DNA from: Heterobasidion occidentale
Lineage: Eukaryota > Basidiomycota > Agaricomycetes > Russulales > Bondarzewiaceae
Length of the DNA: 64,000 nt
NCBI GenBank assembly: GCA_039111635.1
Contig: JBCAQO010000003.1
Location: 1,116,001-1,180,000, forward strand
Reading direction: 5' to 3'
Both the position numbers and the translations under genes were made by a program. Of the stretch, positions 59,644 through 64,000 are shown one piece after another. Numbering within the stretch: the first letter of the stretch is position 1; each line of letters begins with the position of its first letter. The notes under the pieces are model-generated. The model was not told where the DNA came from, searched no databases, and was given only the letters and a program-made list of their open reading frames with translations.

Positions 59644-62600
59644 ATGCCAATTCGCCCAGAAAGAATGCAAGAAAGTCTACGGGAGCTTCAAGCGACTGAA
59701 CATGTCCCGCGTTTATCTCTTCTCTCAAGCCATTCCCTTCGCCACGGTGTCCAAACACTCAAGCAGAATGAGGGCAGGCCCATCTCACCTCCTACATCGT
59801 ACAAGCCAGAACCGTTGTCCTCAACACTGAGTTCGAATTCCTCAAGTGCGTCATGAACTTGATGAGACTATCACCGCCATCTAATAATGCCTTCATAGAT
59901 ATCATTAGCAGACATTCGCATCGCGTTTTGAACAACTCGCAGATCCAATCAGAGAGACTTTCGTTGGCAGGTCAAGATTCAGCCATTCTTTCCTTCACAG
60001 CTTGATCGCTAACTCGCACGCCTCTGGTTTGTAGAGCCCGAAGAGACTCGCTCGCCGTTCCCGACTTCGCCATCTGCCAAAGGGGTCTTCTCTACGTCGC
60101 CCTCAAAGCTTGATGTTAGCGGCAGCAATCAAACGGCCAGGGGTGTCTCTATGTCTACCATCAAGGAAGACTCGATGGAGGACGACATTTCTGCTGTTGT
60201 GTTAAAAGGCTTCGCAGATCTCAAATATGCTAAGCATGAGAATGAAGAACAGGTTTGACGCTACATGCTTCAACATGTTCACTCATTGACCTGTATTCAG
60301 CGTCGAGAGATCGCTTATCTTCGCTCACAGCTCGATGCTGTGAAGAACGAGAAGGGAGAAGCAATGCAGCGCTTGAACGGTGTCAAGGACGCAGCCCGGC
60401 AAGCCATAGCATCCAACTCCAAGAGGTGAGTCACGAAGTATGTGCGCATAAATGCGATGATATCAATCATATCCCAGTCTCGAAGAAATGCGAATGACGC
60501 TCCAAGCGTTAAAGCAACAGTCCGAAGTGTCATTTGCCTTCGCTGTACAAGCGCGTTCGTCTTTGCCCGATGTAGTTGATATGCGATACATCATTGAAGA
60601 CAGTACCAGAAGTACGTGACCTTCTACATCTTCTCTCGGACTAGGGTCTCATCCTCTTCAAGAATATAATTTACTACTCGACGGCGATGGCAACATGACC
60701 CGAGCAGCGGAGGTGAAACAGATCATTACCGAACTGCAGATGGAATGTACAAAGAGTCAGTGTCTCAATCATCTATCATCAGCTGAATCCAACCCGTAGA
60801 TTTCTCCATACAGCGAGACAGGCGAATGATCTTCTGCACGACAAACTTACCGAACTAGCTTCACAGCTTATTGAAGCCAAAGATCGCATACAGGCTGTCG
60901 AGAAGCTTCATGCAGACAGCAATGAATCTTTGAAGCAGTCCAGTGAGTTTAAAACCTCGAATGATTGGCCTTTGATGACACAAGGCACACCACTTCTAAC
61001 AGATATAACAATTCTTGAGCAAGGAAAGGCATTGGGTCAGACGCAGAAAGAATTATCTGACGCACTACGAAGTTGTGCCGATCTGGATGCCACAACAGTT
61101 GTGTTGAGAGAAGAGTGTGTGGCTCTCATCTATTGTCTCTCCTGATGGGAGGTTTGATTCATATCCAGAGTAGCAAAGCTGAACGGATATGTGCATGACA
61201 AGGATGAAGCTGTTAACCTAGCTAGGAGCCTGGAAAAGAGTATGCCGGCTCGTATTCCCGAATTTGAATACTCATCGATGCCGCTTCAAAGGAATGTACA
61301 GCTTCATTCGATTGTCGAAGATAGGGACAGCAGATTGCGCGCGCTTTCCTCGATAAAAGATGAGTAAGTCTTAGGTTGTGTTTCAAAATATAAGACCAGA
61401 GTTAATTGAAATTTGATCATCTCACAGGCTCACTGCATCTGTCGCCACGTCGAACGAGCAAAGGGTCGAATATAACAGCTTGAAAAAGACTCTGAGTGAA
61501 CATGTCCAAACTATCGACCGTCTCAAACTCAGGTATGTGTCATGGTCTGGTATGCATGCGTTGACCGGTATTTATCTACGATAGATGTGGGGGATTGCAG
61601 ACTGAGCACGACGCGGTTATCAAATCCATCGGCAGTATTCAGGACGAGCTCAAACAAGGCACAGAACGTGAAAGATCGGCTTTGGCGCTAAACCAGAAGC
61701 TTGCCGAAGATAAACTTATCTGTGAGGAGCGTATTAAGATGCTCCAAGATCAGGCTGCAAACGCCTCGCAGGAAGCGAACGGACACAAAGAAAGGCATGC
61801 CTCATCAAATCTGGTCTTTCTGATCTGGACAATGACCGCCGTTATCAGGCTACAACAAATGGAAATACGACTCAAGGTTCTTCAAGAACGCTTCGAAGAT
61901 CAAGCCACCACTCTGAAGCTCGTAAAAGAAGCAAACGGCGACGCTCAGGTATTTTATCCATCTTCTTCGTTGGCCCAACGACCGTTTCACGTACTGCTTT
62001 CAGGAGAAACTTTCTTTGGTTGAGAAGAACTGTACCGTACGATTTTCGTTCCAAATTTCGGTTGGTGGAATTTTCTAACAGATTCCAGGGCGCCCTCGAA
62101 CACTCTAGCAAGACTCAACGTGAGATCGCCATCATCGGCGAACGAAATAACTTTTTACAAAAGATGCTCCACGACGCCGAGCAAGAAACGAAACGTTTTC
62201 AAGACCTGCTCACCAATGTCAAGACAGAATATGAAGGGCGCATGGAGGCGGTTCGAGAGAAAGCTCTTTCTGATGTTCAGAACGCCAAAGAGATGGGTTT
62301 TCAGGCGGAGCAACGCCTCACTCAAGCTCATACGGACGCAGACAACACTCGTTCTCGCATTGTTTCCATATCTCGTGAACTGGATGTACTGAAGGCGCAG
62401 TCTCAGGATGCTTTGCAAATCTCTTCCATCAAGCAGAGCGATATCGATGCTCTCAATCTACAAATTGGAGTTCTGAAGGCCGAGAAGGCTTTGCTTACCG
62501 AGCGTGCTGAAACAATCGTGGTTCGATACAAAGCTGACGACCTAGTGAGTTTTCATTTGAAGTTCAGATCAATTTCTCAGCGTATACTAGTCGAATGAGG

Positions 62601-63567
62601 AGAGGATGCTTGTGGATACTTTGTTCAAGGAATACGAGTCTCTTCAAGAGGACACAATCCTAGAAAAGCAAAACGAGCTTAGAAGGGTAAGTGGTGTATG
62701 TTATCAAGATGAAGCGATCTGATAATGTGTTTGGATAGAATGCGAACAAAGTTACAGAGTTGGAATCGAAAATAGCGCATTTAGAGAAGAGTCTGGCACG
62801 ACATCTAAATATCGAGGTAATTCATGTCCATGACTCAATGCTTGCAATGTTTCTGACGATGTATCCAGAAGCTTGAACCCAGCATGGCGGGGGACAAATT
62901 GATTTTAGCATCAGAAAAGTCTATCCTCCCGTTAGAAAACTTCATTTCCTCCAGCTCGGGCGTAGAGAATTTCAGAGCACCTGACAGTGACTCGGGGCCG
63001 GTAAGCTTCCAACGTTCAATGTTTTCGGGTGTCTTGTGTTAATGTAATATGCAGTCTCAACATGATGGCGCATCAGCAGACGATATCCCAGCCGACGCGC
63101 ATCAGAATCTCGCACAGTCTGGTGCTCTTCGTCATCCAGCAACCAAATTTTCTACTCCAAACCGATCAACAAGGGGGCAAGCCGTCGCAGAACAGTCTGT
63201 GCAACACAAACGCTTGAAGAAATCTGAACGAACGTTCGCTAGCCTCAATAGCGAATCTCCTCCTCTCCGAGCCAGAAGATGAGCCACCTGTTCGCAAACT
63301 AGGAAAACGCGGTCCGAACGCACATCCGGAAGACACAGCCGATACTGAAAGGCCTAGCAGACGCTTGGTCTGAATCTCGACCCAAGTATATGGGTACTGA
63401 ACTGACGATATTATCAGAAAACTGCTTACCGCCCCACTGGGGCTCAACAAGGCGATTCTTCGGGGAAGGTAAGTTTATATCATTAATGATGAATCTCAAC
63501 GTGTTCTTTCCTGGTACAGACCACTACTGCGCCAATCACGAAAGCCAAAACCCGCAAACGCAAGTGA
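59644..63567 (+). CDS. Large multi-exon coiled-coil protein of unknown function
   Basis: The ATG at 59644 opens exon 59644-59845, followed by 59899-59970, 60035-60252, 60301 onward and at least ten more exons. The product (roughly 900-1000 residues) has a Ser/Pro-rich N-terminus, a very long heptad-rich middle (EIAYLRSQLDAVKNEK, LLHDKLTELASQLIEAKD, ERIKMLQDQAANAS, QLTQAHTDADNTRS-like stretches) and a basic C-terminus ending KTRKRK, a likely nuclear signal. Layout resembles synaptonemal-complex transverse filament or chromosome-axis proteins, but there is no sequence signature, so this is only a suggestion. The 3' splice pattern, including a possible GC-AG intron near 63173-63215, is uncertain. 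Confidence 0.65.
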
Positions 63568-63846
63568 GGTGTTCAACCGGCCTGCGTCAAGACTGTTTGT
63601 TTCTTGTCAGACCTTCTTGTCTGGTTCTGCGCTACGCTCTCACGGGGCTCGTTTCTCCATGATCAACTTGGTGCTCATCTGGTCGTATGCTATTCTCGCT
63701 GGCTCGGTTGCTCTGTCTTGTGAAGAAGCTTCAAATTCGTGAAATTCAACATGTACTCCTTAGTAATCGTTGTCTCTTGGCAGTTCGTTGTGCAATAAAT
63801 ATTGTCAACATAGATACCGTCACAAAATGATACCACCTTCTTCGTC

Positions 63847-64000
63847 CTAGGAAGAAGGATCAGGATGTGATGGTGGTGGTGATGGCTCTGCGGCTGTGCG
63901 ATTGGATGAAGGATGGGAATGAACGTCGTAATGACCTCCTGAACGAATGACACCCTTCTCCACTAAAGCCATCTGGAGAATCGTGATACGCTCTTTTTGC
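63847..64000 (-). CDS. 3' end of an unidentified gene (runs off the window)
   Basis: On the minus strand the frame entering at the right edge reads KERITILQMALVEKGVIRSGGHYD and then a Pro/Ser/His-rich tail ending PHPDPSS-like at a TAG (63847-63849). The ordered start looks like a genuine helix. The overlapping frame that would give a poly-His run is less convincing. The family is unknown because too little is visible. Confidence 0.5.
   Translation of the reverse strand, partial: QKERITILQMALVEKGVIRSGGHYDVHSHPSSNRTAAEPSPPPSHPDPSS

Noticed and set aside
63690..63953. Minus-strand frame with a poly-His run
   Set aside because: The overlapping frame entering from the right edge has a more protein-like sequence and ends inside this one; the His run is likely chance.

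Overview
The window is nuclear DNA from a filamentous basidiomycete, most likely an Agaricomycete. Genes are dense and split by many short GT-AG introns, mostly about 45-65 nt, with CTAAC/CTAAT-type branch sites. Coding GC is high, intergenic runs are short, and every recognisable protein is of fungal type. I saw no bacterial operon, phage, plasmid, CRISPR array, rRNA or tRNA gene. All exon structures were worked out by hand from reading frames, splice sites and family conservation, so starts and weakly conserved exons are less certain than conserved domains.

Layout. 0-4.3 kb: the 5' end of an AT-hook protein, then Mediator subunit MED20 and a ThrE-type (DUF1212) membrane transporter. 5-13.2 kb: a disordered orphan, an NDR-family kinase (CBK1) and a PX/PXB lipid-handling protein (Lec1/YPR097W type). 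14-23.2 kb: an orphan, the ER insertase subunit CCDC47 and an STB6-like protein. 23.2-26.6 kb is nearly gene-free. 26.6-34.1 kb: a RING-LON protein, glucose-6-phosphate dehydrogenase and THOC5. 34.6-42 kb: the E2 enzyme UBC8, three tandem MARVEL-like membrane proteins and a small orphan. 42.2-48.5 kb: vacuolar endopolyphosphatase PPN1 and an RFX transcription factor. 48.9-53.3 kb: BFR1, NHP2 and a JmjC (JMJD7-type) protein. 53.5-64 kb: the RFC-like clamp unloader ELG1/ATAD5, a bHLH factor, a large coiled-coil protein and the 3' end of another gene.

The genes are mostly housekeeping and do not form one pathway or cluster. Several pairs share short divergent promoters: AT-hook/MED20 (178 bp), G6PD/THOC5 (278 bp) and JmjC/ELG1 (203 bp). 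The most notable observations are: a 5-nt micro-exon in PPN1 among several other exons of 16-31 nt; three tandem MARVEL-like paralogues that keep the same intron phases and a 61-nt third exon; repeated use of GC-AG introns; and single-base deficits inside conserved domains of the CBK1 and JmjC genes (possibly ELG1), which suggest assembly indels or gene decay. I did not find a convincing new multi-gene system.
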